Part shown: positions 36,194 through 46,425 of the stretch, piece after piece | Numbering within the stretch: position 1 is the first letter of the stretch | Layout: each line of letters starts with the position of its first letter | Source of the DNA: an uncultured Oceanisphaera sp. | GTDB lineage: Bacteria > Pseudomonadota > Gammaproteobacteria > Enterobacterales > Aeromonadaceae | DNA: 64,000 bases | Direction of reading: 5' to 3' | Assembly (NCBI RefSeq): GCF_947495715.1 | Contig: NZ_CANLZU010000021.1 | Location: 1 to 64,000, forward strand | Made by a program: the position numbers and the translations under genes | The notes under the pieces: model-generated | Seen by the model: the letters and a program-made list of their open reading frames with translations, nothing else | Database searches by the model: none | What the model was told of the DNA's origin: nothing

Positions 36194-38416
36194 TCAGAAC
36201 CGATAGTTGGCGGACAGCACTGCCGAGCGACCATCGCCGAGCTCTACCGCAGAGCTGCGCGTATCGGTACCCGGACGACCGCGCACCCGCTCCACATATT
36301 CCTCATCGAACAGGTTGTTCACGTTCAATTGCAGGCTCAATGCCTCGTTCACCCGGTAGGAGGCCATGGCATTGTGCAGCCAGTAGCTGTCAATCTTGGC
36401 ATCCACATCGGAGGCCACATAACGAGAGCCGACATAACGGGCGCCGTAGCCGATTTCCAGCCCGGAAGCCAGTTCATAGGTGGTCCACAGGTTGCCGCTG
36501 TTGCGTGGCGTGTTACCCAGTGGCTGACCTTCGGCCGAGCGGCCTCCGGTCTGCGGCGCGGCCGCCGACTTCAGGGTTTCGCTGTCGAGCAGGGTGTAGT
36601 TGGCAAACACTTTCCATTGTTCGGTCAGCTCGCCGGTCAACCCCACTTCGACCCCCTGCACCCGCTGCTCGCCAGCCAGTTGCAGATCGTCATTGGCATC
36701 CTTCTCCCGGGCATTGGTTTTATCGACCCGGAACAGGGCGCCGTCGAGTCCCAAACGGCCATCCATCAGCTCCCACTTGGTGCCCAGCTCCCAGGTGTTG
36801 TTTTTCTCGGGCGCCAGGTTTTCGGCACCGTTACCGCGAGGTAAACCACCAGAGGTGGCCAGCGCTTCGGCCGACGGGTTAAAGGAGGTGCCGTAAGCCA
36901 GGTAGATGCGACCATTGTCTGCCGGTTTGAATACCAGCCCGGCACGACCGCTGAACATCTGATCGCTGCTGTGCACCTGTTCGGCGGAAATGGCACCAGT
37001 AGTGCGGTCAACATTGGTCAGCAGTGCCTCACCAGAGATCCAGTCGTGGCGCAGACCCAGGCTCAGATCCCACTGCGGGGCAAGAGTGATGGTATCAAAT
37101 ATATAGAGAGCACGAGTATCCAGCTCGGCGTCTTTTCCGCCCCGGAAGTTAGCACTGGTAGGGCCATTCCAGACACCCGGCGGGTTGGCAAGCTCATAAT
37201 TAATACCGGTGAAATCCAGCCCATTGTTGGAGGCGGTCAGATCATAAGTCTCGCGAGAAATCTCGCCCCCCACCAGCATATCGTGCTTGAGTGCGCCGGT
37301 GTCGAACTCAAAGGTCAGGCCGGTCTGATTGACCCACAGCTCGGTCTGGGCATCGCGCCGATAAGCCTGCGGGCCGGCCGGCGTGTAACGGCCGGGGGCC
37401 AGGCCGTCGGTATTCACATGAGCGGCAGAAATGGTGGTGTCTCTGTCTACCCGGCTGTAGCGGGTCTGGTTCTCGATGCGAACGGTATCGCTCAGCTCGT
37501 GCTCCAGTTTGAGGGTAACGGCATCGGACTGGATTTTCTCTTCATCCAGATTGCGCCAGCCGAAGTAACTTTCCGAATCCACACCGGGCAGTATCTTGCC
37601 GTCGCGAGCCGGCAAGCCGTAGTCGGGCAAGTTATCGTCGGTCTGATGGAAATAGCTCAGGGTGGCCCGGGTCTGCTCACTCAGACCTATGGTAACGGAA
37701 GGCGCAATACCGAAGCGCTGGCGGTCAACCTCATCGCGCCCCGGTACCTCGTTTTCGTGCGCCATCAGGTTGATGCGAAACGCACTGTCGACTCCGACAT
37801 CGTCCAGGGTCTTGTTGGCATCCAGGGTCAGCCGGTGATAGTTATCGGTGCCGATGCCGGCGCCCACTTCGGCAAAGTCGCGCAGCTTCGGGGCCTTGCT
37901 GACCTGATTGATGGCACCGCCGGTGGTGCCGGCGCCGCCAAATACCGAGTTGGGCCCTTTTAGCACTTCCACCTGTTCGATATTGAAGGTGTCGGTACGG
38001 TTGTTCTGGCTGCTGTCACGCAGGCCGTCGATCTGCATGTTGGAATTGGCACTGAAGCCGCGAATATTGATCTTGTCGCCGGAGCCACCACCGCCCTCGC
38101 CCGCATCGAAGGTAATGCCCGACACGTTCGACAGCACCTGCCGCAAACTCAGCGCCTGCTGCTCTTCCATCACCTTCTTCGTCACCACGGTCACGGTCTG
38201 CGGTGTCTCCAGCAGCGGTTTTACGTACTTGGACGAGGCCGACTCGTTCGCCTTGTAGCCCTGCTCGCGTACATCCTTGACGGTAATGATATCGAGCTGG
38301 GTGACATCCGGCGATTCGGCCTGTGCCGGAACGGCCAGAGCCGCCACCGCCAGGCCCACGGCCGACGCCATCATTTTTCTGGGAGGAAGAGCGGAGGACT
38401 GAATAAAGGTATGCAC
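36194..38416 (-). CDS. TonB-dependent siderophore receptor (Fiu/PiuA-like)
   Basis: This 740-aa outer-membrane receptor has a signal peptide ending at about AVPAQA, a TonB-box-like DIITVKD, a plug domain (from about VKPLLETPQTVTVV), and a 22-strand barrel ending in LSANYRF. GTG 38416 is chosen because AAGGAG lies seven bases upstream. The neighbouring piuC and the Fur-like site upstream suggest a catecholate siderophore receptor of the Fiu/PiuA group; the ligand itself cannot be read from sequence. Confidence 0.92.
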   Translation of the reverse strand: MHTFIQSSALPPRKMMASAVGLAVAALAVPAQAESPDVTQLDIITVKDVREQGYKANESASSKYVKPLLETPQTVTVVTKKVMEEQQALSLRQVLSNVSGITFDAGEGGGGSGDKINIRGFSANSNMQIDGLRDSSQNNRTDTFNIEQVEVLKGPNSVFGGAGTTGGAINQVSKAPKLRDFAEVGAGIGTDNYHRLTLDANKTLDDVGVDSAFRINLMAHENEVPGRDEVDRQRFGIAPSVTIGLSEQTRATLSYFHQTDDNLPDYGLPARDGKILPGVDSESYFGWRNLDEEKIQSDAVTLKLEHELSDTVRIENQTRYSRVDRDTTISAAHVNTDGLAPGRYTPAGPQAYRRDAQTELWVNQTGLTFEFDTGALKHDMLVGGEISRETYDLTASNNGLDFTGINYELANPPGVWNGPTSANFRGGKDAELDTRALYIFDTITLAPQWDLSLGLRHDWISGEALLTNVDRTTGAISAEQVHSSDQMFSGRAGLVFKPADNGRIYLAYGTSFNPSAEALATSGGLPRGNGAENLAPEKNNTWELGTKWELMDGRLGLDGALFRVDKTNAREKDANDDLQLAGEQRVQGVEVGLTGELTEQWKVFANYTLLDSETLKSAAAPQTGGRSAEGQPLGNTPRNSGNLWTTYELASGLEIGYGARYVGSRYVASDVDAKIDSYWLHNAMASYRVNEALSLQLNVNNLFDEEYVERVRGRPGTDTRSSAVELGDGRSAVLSANYRF

Positions 38417-38461
38417 GAACAACTCCTTGTAAAAATAGAAAGATAAAACCACAAAACAAAA

Positions 38462-38476
38462 GGAGAAGCATTCTCA
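38462..38476 (-). promoter_or_regulatory. Fur-box-like site upstream of the TonB receptor
   Basis: TGAGAATGCTTCTCC on the minus strand contains the palindrome GAGAA-TGC-TTCTC and matches TGAnAATnATTnTCA at seven of nine fixed positions. It lies 46 bp before the GTG start, a usual operator position. Confidence 0.65.
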
Positions 38477-38548
38477 TTTATTTTTTGATTTAGATCAATA
38501 TGAACGGTTAAATTTCAATATGTTCCCTTCAACCAGATGGTGCAGTGC

Positions 38549-38920
38549 GTAATAACAATCTGACTAAGCAAATGATCTGTTTACCTGCCTTTTAAAGGTC
38601 GAACGAAGGGTCTACTCCATCGACACGCTGCAAGCACCTCCATGTGACGCTCAGCACATAACTTCCATGTCATGTAATGGTCGCTGGAGTAGAACCCTTC
38701 ATCCGCCCCTCTGCTGCGGCGTCGCCTGTGGGAGCCCCTGCAGACAACTCGGTGTTTGAGAAGAGGCAACAGAGATCGACTCCCATGACCGTGAAATGCC
38801 AGGGAAGGCATTTCCGAGCTTACAGGGAAGTACTTGTAGCGTGTCGTGGGAGGTGGCTGTGTTGCCTCTGATCTCGGATTTAAATTAATGATCAGATCTT
38901 TATTCAAATTGGTATAAACA
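38549..38920. mobile_element. Composite element E8: inverted ends around a paired ANGGA-hairpin core
   Basis: The left end TAATAACAATCTGACTAAG (38550-38568) and right end ATTCAAATTGGTATAAA (38903-38919) are diverged inverted copies of the E5 ends. The core holds a reversed unit (38602-38700) and a forward unit (38762-38869) with the same linker type as E5. Loops in sense are ATGGAA and ATGGAG, then AGGGAA and AGGGAA. With the Fur site and the acnB terminator, it accounts for most of the 608-bp gap. Confidence 0.75.
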
Positions 38921-38971
38921 GACAATGCGGTGCGAGAGCAAGCGCATGATCCGAGGCCGAGCAGCAGGATC

Positions 38972-38998
38972 AAAAAAGCCAGCCCGAAGGCTGGCTTT
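38972..38998 (-). terminator. Intrinsic terminator of acnB
   Basis: A perfect 10-bp stem AAAGCCAGCC/GGCTGGCTTT around a 4-nt loop (CGAA, TTCG in the minus-strand RNA) is followed on the minus strand by a T-run (complement of 38972-38977). It lies 26 bp past the acnB stop. Confidence 0.9.
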
Positions 38999-39024
38999 GA
39001 CGTTCACACTGTCACTTTGGCGGT

Positions 39025-41622
39025 TTAGATGGCCTGCTGGAAAATCACCGTGTCGGCTTTTTCCACATAGCTGTCCAGCTCGTCGAAGTTCAGGTAACGA
39101 TAGGTGTCGGCCGCGGTGGCATTCAACTCCCTGGCGTAGGTCTGATATTCCTCGACCGTCGGAAGCTTGCCGTGAATGGCGGCCACGGCAGCCAGCTCGG
39201 CAGACGCCAGGTACACGTTGGCGCCCTTGCCCAGACGGTTGGGGAAGTTACGGGTAGAGGTCGACACCACAGTGGTGTTGTCGCCTACCCGTGCCTGGTT
39301 ACCCATGCACAGGGAGCAGCCCGGAATCTCGATGCGGGCACCGACCCGGCCGAAGATGCCGTAATAGCCTTCGACCGTCAGCTGATCCTTGTCCATCTTG
39401 GTGGGCGGTGCCACCCACAGCTTGGTCGGCAGCTGGCCCTTATACTTGTCGAGCAGCTTGCCGGCGGCACGGAAGTGACCGATGTTGGTCATGCAGGAAC
39501 CGATGAATACCTCATCGATCTGCTCGCCGGTCACGTCGGACAGCAGGCGGGCGTCGTCCGGATCGTTGGGGGCACACAGAATGGGCTCCTTGATCTCGCT
39601 CATGTCGATTTCCAGTACGTGGGCGTACTCGGCATCGGCATCCGCTTCCAGCAGCTCGGGGTTGGCCAGCCACTCTTCCATGCCCTTGATGCGGCGTTCC
39701 AGGGTGCGCGGGTCACCGTAGCCTTCGGCCATCATCCACTTCAGCATCACGATGTTGGAGTTGAGGTATTCGGCAACCGGCTCCTTGTCCAGCTTGATGG
39801 TACAACCGGCGGCGGAGCGCTCGGCAGTCGCATCGGCCAGCTCGAACGCCTGCTCGACTTTCAGCTGGGGCAGACCTTCGATTTCCACCACACGACCGGA
39901 GAACTCGTTGATCTTGCCTTCTTTGGCCACGGTCAGCAGACCGTTCTGAATGCCGTAGTAAGGGATGGCATGTACCAGATCACGCAGGGTGATGCCGGGC
40001 TGCATTTCGCCCTTGAAGCGCACCAGTACCGATTCCGGCATGTCCAGCGGCATCACGCCGGTGGCAGCGGCAAAGGCCACCAGACCGGAGCCCGCCGGGA
40101 AGGAAAGACCGATGGGGAAACGGGTGTGGGAGTCACCGCCGGTGCCCACGGTATCGGGCAGCAGCATGCGGTTCAGCCAGGAGTGAATAACACCGTCGCC
40201 CGGACGCAGCGATACACCGCCCCGGTTCATGATGAAGTCCGGCAGGGTGTGATGGGTGGTCACGTCTATCGGCTTGGGATAGGCGGCGGTATGACAGAAC
40301 GACTGCATGGTCAGGTCGGCAGAGAAGCCCAGACAAGCCAGATCTTTCAGCTCGTCCCGGGTCATGGGACCCGTGGTGTCCTGAGAGCCGACCGTGGTCA
40401 TCTTGGGCTCGCAGTACTGGTTGGGGCGCACGCCTTTCACGCCGCAGGCCTTGCCTACCATCTTCTGGGCCAGGGTAAAGCCCTTGCTGGAGTCGGCCAC
40501 GGCAGCCGCACGCTTGAACACGGTGGAGGCATCCAGACCCAGCGCTTCGCGGGCCTTGTCGGTCAGACCGCGACCGATGATCAGCGGAATACGGCCGCCG
40601 GCGCGAACTTCGTCCAGCAGCACGTCGGTTTTCAGCTTGAAGGTGCTGACCACTTCATCGCTGTCGTGACGGCAGACCTTGCCTTCATAGGGATAGATAT
40701 CGATCACATCACCGGTGTTCAGCTTGGTGACATCGCATTCGATGGGCAGGGCACCGGCATCTTCCATGGTGTTGAAGAAGATGGGGGCAATCTTGTTACC
40801 GATGCAGATGCCGCCGGCGCGCTTGTTGGGCACGAACGGAATGTCGTCACCCATGTGCCACAGCACCGAGTTGGTGGCGGACTTGCGGCTGGAGCCGGTA
40901 CCGACCACGTCACCCACGTAGACCAGCGGGAAGCCTTTTTCTTTCAGCGCTTCGATGGCGGTGATCGGGCCGATCACGCCTTCTTCGTCCGGCTCGATGC
41001 CGGGACGACCGTTCTTCAGCATGGCCTGCGCGTGCAGCGGAATGTCCGGGCGGGACCAGGCGTCCTGAGCCGGAGACAGATCATCGGTGTTGGTTTCGCC
41101 GGGCACCTTGAACACCGTCATGGTGATCTTGTCGGCCAGTTTGGGGCGCTGCAGGAACCATTCGGCCTCGGCCCAGGACTGCATCACCTGCTTGGCGAAG
41201 GCATTGCCGGCCTTGGCCTTTTCGTCCACGTCGTGGAAGGCGTCAAACATCAGCAGGGTGTGACTCAGGGCCGTGGCGGCGATCGGCGCCAGGGCGTCAA
41301 CGTCCAGCAGCTCGACCAGGGGGGCGATATTGTAACCGCCCTGCATGGTACCAAGCAGCTGGGTGGCCTGCTCGGCAGACACCACGGGGGAGCTCACTTC
41401 ACCCTTGGCCACGGCCGCCAGAAAACCGGCTTTTACATAAGCGGCTTCATCAACACCCGGGGGGATACGGTTGGACAGTAGTTCATAAAGAAAGGATTCT
41501 TCGCCGGCGGGGGGATTTTTGAGTAATTCAACCAGGGCGGCAACTTGCTCTGCGTCGAGGGGTTTGGCTACCACTCCCTCGGCGGCACGTTCTTCGACGT
41601 GTTTACGATAGGCTTCAAGCAC
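39025..41622 (-). CDS. acnB: Bifunctional aconitate hydratase 2 / 2-methylisocitrate dehydratase
   Basis: The 865-aa 4Fe-4S enzyme of the TCA cycle has the AcnB order: N-terminal HEAT-like domain, swivel domain with [15 protein letters not shown], then the cluster domains. Cluster cysteines are visible in [17 protein letters not shown] and [13 protein letters not shown]. Length equals that of E. coli AcnB (865). AcnB can also dehydrate 2-methylcitrate-derived intermediates, useful where propionyl-CoA comes from valine and isoleucine. It is a single gene with its own terminator. Confidence 0.98.
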   Translation of the reverse strand: MLEAYRKHVEERAAEGVVAKPLDAEQVAALVELLKNPPAGEESFLYELLSNRIPPGVDEAAYVKAGFLAAVAKGEVSSPVVSAEQATQLLGTMQGGYNIAPLVELLDVDALAPIAATALSHTLLMFDAFHDVDEKAKAGNAFAKQVMQSWAEAEWFLQRPKLADKITMTVFKVPGETNTDDLSPAQDAWSRPDIPLHAQAMLKNGRPGIEPDEEGVIGPITAIEALKEKGFPLVYVGDVVGTGSSRKSATNSVLWHMGDDIPFVPNKRAGGICIGNKIAPIFFNTMEDAGALPIECDVTKLNTGDVIDIYPYEGKVCRHDSDEVVSTFKLKTDVLLDEVRAGGRIPLIIGRGLTDKAREALGLDASTVFKRAAAVADSSKGFTLAQKMVGKACGVKGVRPNQYCEPKMTTVGSQDTTGPMTRDELKDLACLGFSADLTMQSFCHTAAYPKPIDVTTHHTLPDFIMNRGGVSLRPGDGVIHSWLNRMLLPDTVGTGGDSHTRFPIGLSFPAGSGLVAFAAATGVMPLDMPESVLVRFKGEMQPGITLRDLVHAIPYYGIQNGLLTVAKEGKINEFSGRVVEIEGLPQLKVEQAFELADATAERSAAGCTIKLDKEPVAEYLNSNIVMLKWMMAEGYGDPRTLERRIKGMEEWLANPELLEADADAEYAHVLEIDMSEIKEPILCAPNDPDDARLLSDVTGEQIDEVFIGSCMTNIGHFRAAGKLLDKYKGQLPTKLWVAPPTKMDKDQLTVEGYYGIFGRVGARIEIPGCSLCMGNQARVGDNTTVVSTSTRNFPNRLGKGANVYLASAELAAVAAIHGKLPTVEEYQTYARELNATAADTYRYLNFDELDSYVEKADTVIFQQAI

Positions 41623-41849
41623 GACTGTATCCTCTTATTATCATTCGCCATCTAGGGCGGGAATATCCTTGTTTAGGGCGTCCTTGCTGGGGGCTAGTCC
41701 CTTGCGGATGCCGCAGCAGTATATAAGTTTTAACCGTAAATTAAAATCGAGCCCCCCTGCCCTTTGGTCGAATACGAGACTAAGCCGATGTTTTTAAAAT
41801 AATTATCGACTCGCTCAACCCCACTCAAGGCTAATACAAGCCATTAACA

Positions 41850-44111
41850 TCAGAAGCTGAACAGGTTGCCGAAATACAGATACACACTGCTTTTATCTCC
41901 TTCCCCCAGCCCATAGGCCAGATACAGGGGCCCCCAGTTGGTATCCACACCGATGAAAACACTACCGGCCATCAATGCCGACTCCCAACTGACCTCGGCG
42001 CCGGTATTCCAGACCCCGCCCCGTTCCAGCGAGCCGCCCAGGTAGACCGGCGAACGGAAGGCGCCGAAGTCGTTATCAAACCAGCGATAGTGGTACAAAA
42101 GGCCGCCAAAGCCGCTGTAGCGCCCGTTGAGTTGATCGCGCTGATATCCGGAAAGGTTGAACAGCCCCCCCAGGCTGCGGGCAAATACCGGTACTTCCTG
42201 TTCGGCGCTGGAGCCCCCCAGAACCAGCTTGCCGATAAGGGTATGACGCTCAAGCTGATAGGGCCTGAGCCACTCCAGCTCGTAATCCAGTCCGCTCACG
42301 CTCTCTCTGCTCCCCGCAGCGTTCAGACTGTTACGGAAATAGCCCAGTCGCAGCTCGGCCGCCTCGCCATGAGTGGGAAAAAACACGTTATCCAGGGTAT
42401 CGTGACTGAAGCGCAGATAAGGACCAATAGAGTCTATATCCAGCTGATCATCGGTATTGCGTGCCTCGATATCGCCCGTCAGTCCCTGTACCCCCAGCGC
42501 CAGCTCGCTCCAGGGGCGCAGGTTGTAGCCCAGCTCGGTGCTGAAACGCCAGGTGGCATAATCCACTACCAGGCTGGTCAGGGGACGAAACAGCTCATAC
42601 TGGGGGTCGGTGGTATCGAAGAAGAAGCTGCGACTGCGTTTGTCATATTCTCCGCGCAGCTTCCAGAACAGGTCGTAGTCGGTGTCCAGCGGGGTATAAA
42701 ACTCGCTGGCCAGCTGTTTGTTGCTGCCGAAGGTGGTCTCCACCAGCCACTCGCCCCCCAGCATGTTGATATTGGTACGGCGGAACTGGGCGCCGATTTC
42801 ATAATTGGATTGACTGGAAAAATCGTCTTCCAGCGCAAACTTCAGATCGACAAAGCCCGGCCCCCAGCCCTTTTCGCTGGTTTCTACCGTCAACACCTGC
42901 TGGTCGTCCTGCTCTTCGATGCGATAGCTGACCCGTTCGAAGGCATCCAGCGCATAGAGTCGGCGCACCCCGGCTTCCAGATCCTCGGTTTGATGAAACC
43001 GGCCCGGTACCACCCCCAGCACATCGCGGATCACCGCCTCGCTGAGCCCGGAGCGATTCTTGACTTCGATGCGATCCAGATAGACGGCGTCGGAACGTTG
43101 CAGCTGCGCTCGCCGGTCGAGCTTGCCGGATTGGTAGGCAAAGTAGTCTGCTTCGCTCAGCGCCAGCGCCTGCAGCCGGGGCAGCAGGGCCTGCGCCGCC
43201 GCTTCACCACGGCGAATGGCCTCGGGCATCAGCTCGAAGTCGCCGACACCGATGCCGTCGATGGCCGGGGTGAGCAGCATGTCCTGCTCCGACATCAGGG
43301 CCAACTGGCGTTGTGTGCTGGAGCGGGTCAGGTAATTGGTGAGCTGGCTGACCATGGCCAGGGCGCCGTCCAGTTGTTTTCGGGACAGCATGGCATCACC
43401 GATATCGACGGCAATCACCACATCGGCGCCCATCGCCTTGGCCACATCCACCGGCATGTTGTTGACCACGCCGCCGTCGGCCAGCAGGCGCCCCTCAATC
43501 TCTACCGGCTGCAGGGCGCCCGGCACCGACATCGAAGCCTGCATCGCCGTCGCCAGGTGCCCTTCTTTCAATACCACCGGAGTGACGGTTTCCATGTCGG
43601 TGGCCACGGCACGAAACGGAATGGGCAGCTCGTCGAAGCTGTGCAGACCCGGCAGGTTGAGCGTACTTTGTCGCAGCAGCGCCCCCATGGCCTGGCCCTG
43701 AAAGAAACCGGCGGGCAGGCTCAGCTGCCAGTTTTTGTTGATGCCGACATCGGTACGCAACAAAAACTCGTCGTTCTGACGCTTGCGCCTGAGCGACAGC
43801 TGATCCCGCCCCACCTTGTCCTGATAGCCCTGATTCCAGTCGAGCGCCAACAGCTGCCGCTCCAGCTCGGTGGCATCCAGCCCCAGCGCATACATGCCGG
43901 CCACATAGGCGCCCATGCTGGTACCGGTAACGATGTCGACCGGTATACGGTGCTGTTCCAGCACCTTGATCACCCCGATATGGGCCGCGCCCTTAGCCCC
44001 GCCGCCACTGAGTACCAGGGCGATGGTCGGCCGCCCAGCCTGGCCCACGCCCTGAGCATGGGCCGCAACGGTGCTCAGCAAGAACAGCAGGGGGAGTAGG
44101 TAACGGCGCAT
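41850..44111 (-). CDS. Patatin-like phospholipase with BamA-type barrel (PlpD family, type Vd secretion)
   Basis: The 753-aa protein has a signal peptide (MRRYLLPLLFLLSTVAAHA), a patatin domain, a POTRA-like stretch and a C-terminal outer-membrane barrel. The lipase signature GGGAKGAAHIG (37-47), nucleophile Ser65 in GTSMG and DGG near 210 form the catalytic dyad. The end matches barrel proteins (YLYFGNLFSF). Such proteins move the lipase domain across the outer membrane through their own barrel. ATG 44111 starts the signal peptide directly; the 16-residue extension upstream would spoil it. Confidence 0.92.
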   Translation of the reverse strand: MRRYLLPLLFLLSTVAAHAQGVGQAGRPTIALVLSGGGAKGAAHIGVIKVLEQHRIPVDIVTGTSMGAYVAGMYALGLDATELERQLLALDWNQGYQDKVGRDQLSLRRKRQNDEFLLRTDVGINKNWQLSLPAGFFQGQAMGALLRQSTLNLPGLHSFDELPIPFRAVATDMETVTPVVLKEGHLATAMQASMSVPGALQPVEIEGRLLADGGVVNNMPVDVAKAMGADVVIAVDIGDAMLSRKQLDGALAMVSQLTNYLTRSSTQRQLALMSEQDMLLTPAIDGIGVGDFELMPEAIRRGEAAAQALLPRLQALALSEADYFAYQSGKLDRRAQLQRSDAVYLDRIEVKNRSGLSEAVIRDVLGVVPGRFHQTEDLEAGVRRLYALDAFERVSYRIEEQDDQQVLTVETSEKGWGPGFVDLKFALEDDFSSQSNYEIGAQFRRTNINMLGGEWLVETTFGSNKQLASEFYTPLDTDYDLFWKLRGEYDKRSRSFFFDTTDPQYELFRPLTSLVVDYATWRFSTELGYNLRPWSELALGVQGLTGDIEARNTDDQLDIDSIGPYLRFSHDTLDNVFFPTHGEAAELRLGYFRNSLNAAGSRESVSGLDYELEWLRPYQLERHTLIGKLVLGGSSAEQEVPVFARSLGGLFNLSGYQRDQLNGRYSGFGGLLYHYRWFDNDFGAFRSPVYLGGSLERGGVWNTGAEVSWESALMAGSVFIGVDTNWGPLYLAYGLGEGDKSSVYLYFGNLFSF

Positions 44112-44284
44112 GGGGTTATCTCGAGGCGATAAGGTAACGCCATTGTAGGTGCTGACCACAGCGGCAGGAAGCGAGAAAACGGCCGTTAAAAAGCACCGAA
44201 CACCGCCAGGGGCGATGCTCGGTGCATATAGGAGTTATCGGGGCCGAGACTCACGCCGATGGAACGGGCCTCGACACGACGAAT

Positions 44285-46159
44285 TCAGGCGGGCAGTCGA
44301 AAGCGGCCAACCTGTCTTTGCAGCTCGGCACTGAGCCGCGCCAGCTCGGTACTGCTGGCGGCGGTTTGTTCGGTAGCGGCGGCGGAGTGATCCGACAGCT
44401 CACGAATACTGAACACCGAGCGATTGATTTCTTCCGCCACCGAACTTTGCTGCTCGGAGGCGGTGGCAATCTGGCTGTTCATCTGCTGAATATCCGATAC
44501 CGAACGGGTAATAGCCTCAATAGAAGCACCCGCTTCGTTGGCAATGGTGACGGTGTGCGCCACAACGTCGGTGCTTTCTTTCATCATCACCACCGACTCC
44601 TGCGCCTTGCCCTGCAATCCCCTGATCAGGGTTTCAATTTCGGCGGTGGCCTGCTGGGTACGCTGGGCCAGCGCCCGCACCTCGTCGGCGACCACCGCAA
44701 AACCGCGGCCCTGTTCACCGGCCCGCGCCGCTTCTATCGCCGCGTTCAGCGCCAGCAGGTTGGTTTGCTCGGCCACCCCCTTGATCACATCGAGAATGCT
44801 GCCGATGTTCAGGCTTTCCGCTTCCAGCTGATTGATGGTGTTCAGCGACTTGCCGATATCTTCCGCCAGCTTGCCGATCTGACTGCTGGTCATATTGACT
44901 TTTCGGTTGCCGTCGCCGGCCTCGGTATCCGCCGTATTGGCCGAGCCAAAGGCGGTTTCTGCGTGGCGAGCCACTTCCAGCACGGTGGCCGCCATTTCGT
45001 TCATGGCGGTAGACACCTGCTCCAGCTCAAGTCGCTGCTGGTTAACGCCGGAACGACTCTGTTCCGACACCGACGACAACTCTTCTGCCGAACCGGCGAT
45101 ATGGTTGGCACTCTGATTGAGTTCGCTCACCAATTGGCGCAGGTTCACCGTCATGGTCTGCATTCGGTTCATCAGCAGACCCAGCTCGTCCTTGCGCCGG
45201 TGTTTGATATCCTGACTCAGATCGCCCTCGGCAATGCGACTGGCCTGGTCCACCAGCAACTGCAACGGCTTGACGATACCCAGGGTAATCAGCACGGCAA
45301 AGAAGATGCCTGCCACCAGACCGGACAACGTGACCAGCAGGATCAGCAACCTAGCGCCATTGCTGTCGGCGGCCATGCTCGCCTGCTGACTGGCCAGCAG
45401 TGCTTCGGATGCCGTGGCTATCTCTGTGGCCAGCTTATCGATACGCTGCTCGATATCATCCAGGCCATTCACCGTTGCGATAAAGTTCTGCTGCTGTTGC
45501 TGAAATTGCTTAAGCAGCTCCAGCAGCTCTTTTATGTCGGCGTCGTCCTGCATGTGCAGTCGATTTTCCAGGGTAAGCAGTAGTCCATTCAAACGGGAAG
45601 ACAGCTGTATGGCGTCACCTTCATTACCACTGAGGGCAAAGTCTTTCTGGCTCAGGCGGATGCCGGTCAGGCGCACCAGCCAGCTCATGGCACTGACGTC
45701 GCTGGCGCTGAGGTATTCGGCCCGCTGCTGGGCGGAAAAACCCAGCGCATTGAGATCGAACAACTGCTGCTGCGCCGCCTCGTTCAGCTCAAGCATCTGT
45801 TTCAGCTCGGTGTCATAGGCCTGGGTGCCGGTCAGGATCCGCTCGATCAGCGCCTGATTTTCCGTCATATCCAGAGACTGCCGCAGCTGCTCCGCCCGCT
45901 CCGACGCCAGGGCAATGTGCTCTCTGGCCTGGGCCAGCCGCTCGGGATCGTCCAGTAACAGATAGTCCTTCTCGAACAGGCGGGCCTTGGTTACCAACAG
46001 GTCGATGCTGGAGGACTGCGCCAGTTTGTTCGACCGATCCAGCACGGACGACAGGGCATAAAAACTGATACCGGCGATGATTAGCGTCGCCAGTATCACC
46101 AACGAAAAACCCAGGGCCAGTTTAACCCTGACACTCAAGGAGCCTAATTTGGAGAGCAT
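44285..46159 (-). CDS. Methyl-accepting chemotaxis protein
   Basis: The 624-aa chemoreceptor has a membrane segment at about 11-33, a long helical periplasmic sensor of roughly 250 residues resembling helical-bimodular (HBM) domains, a second membrane segment near 270-292, a HAMP domain, and a cytoplasmic helix bundle. The highly conserved tip is [20 protein letters not shown]. It stands alone, with no che genes nearby. The ligand is unknown; HBM receptors often sense organic acids, which is only a family hint. Confidence 0.93.
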   Translation of the reverse strand: MLSKLGSLSVRVKLALGFSLVILATLIIAGISFYALSSVLDRSNKLAQSSSIDLLVTKARLFEKDYLLLDDPERLAQAREHIALASERAEQLRQSLDMTENQALIERILTGTQAYDTELKQMLELNEAAQQQLFDLNALGFSAQQRAEYLSASDVSAMSWLVRLTGIRLSQKDFALSGNEGDAIQLSSRLNGLLLTLENRLHMQDDADIKELLELLKQFQQQQQNFIATVNGLDDIEQRIDKLATEIATASEALLASQQASMAADSNGARLLILLVTLSGLVAGIFFAVLITLGIVKPLQLLVDQASRIAEGDLSQDIKHRRKDELGLLMNRMQTMTVNLRQLVSELNQSANHIAGSAEELSSVSEQSRSGVNQQRLELEQVSTAMNEMAATVLEVARHAETAFGSANTADTEAGDGNRKVNMTSSQIGKLAEDIGKSLNTINQLEAESLNIGSILDVIKGVAEQTNLLALNAAIEAARAGEQGRGFAVVADEVRALAQRTQQATAEIETLIRGLQGKAQESVVMMKESTDVVAHTVTIANEAGASIEAITRSVSDIQQMNSQIATASEQQSSVAEEINRSVFSIRELSDHSAAATEQTAASSTELARLSAELQRQVGRFRLPA

Positions 46160-46372
46160 CGCGTATTCCTTTACAGGGGGCTGTTGTTAATACCTTGTTT
46201 CAATCAACAACCATATCGGCTGTCGGTAAAAAGTGTGAAGTATTTCCGCGTGAAAGGTGATCTTGGACACAAATGAAACAAAACCAATTTCTCATCCGCC
46301 ACACAGACCGGTGGCAAGAAACAAAAAACGGGTATAGATCGATATGGATTGAACGAGAGTGGAAAGCAGACA

Positions 46373-46403
46373 AAAAAACGCCCGGCAGAGCCGGGCGTTT
46401 TTA
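46373..46403. terminator. Intrinsic terminator after lpd
   Basis: An 11-bp stem AAACGCCCGGC/GCCGGGCGTTT has A-runs on one side and T-runs on the other. On the minus strand it ends the pyruvate dehydrogenase operon 22 bp after lpd. Confidence 0.92.
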
Positions 46404-46425
46404 CTGACAAAACCGTAGAAGAAAC

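Noticed and set aside
39172-41481. 769-aa open frame on the plus strand opposite acnB
   Set aside because: It is a shadow of acnB caused by GC-rich codon use. It is rich in His/Gln/Gly with no domain, and acnB is unquestionable.
42090-44099. 669-aa open frame opposite the patatin/BamA gene
   Set aside because: It has antisense composition (His/Gln rich), no start site and no motif. The minus-strand gene has a signal peptide and catalytic residues.
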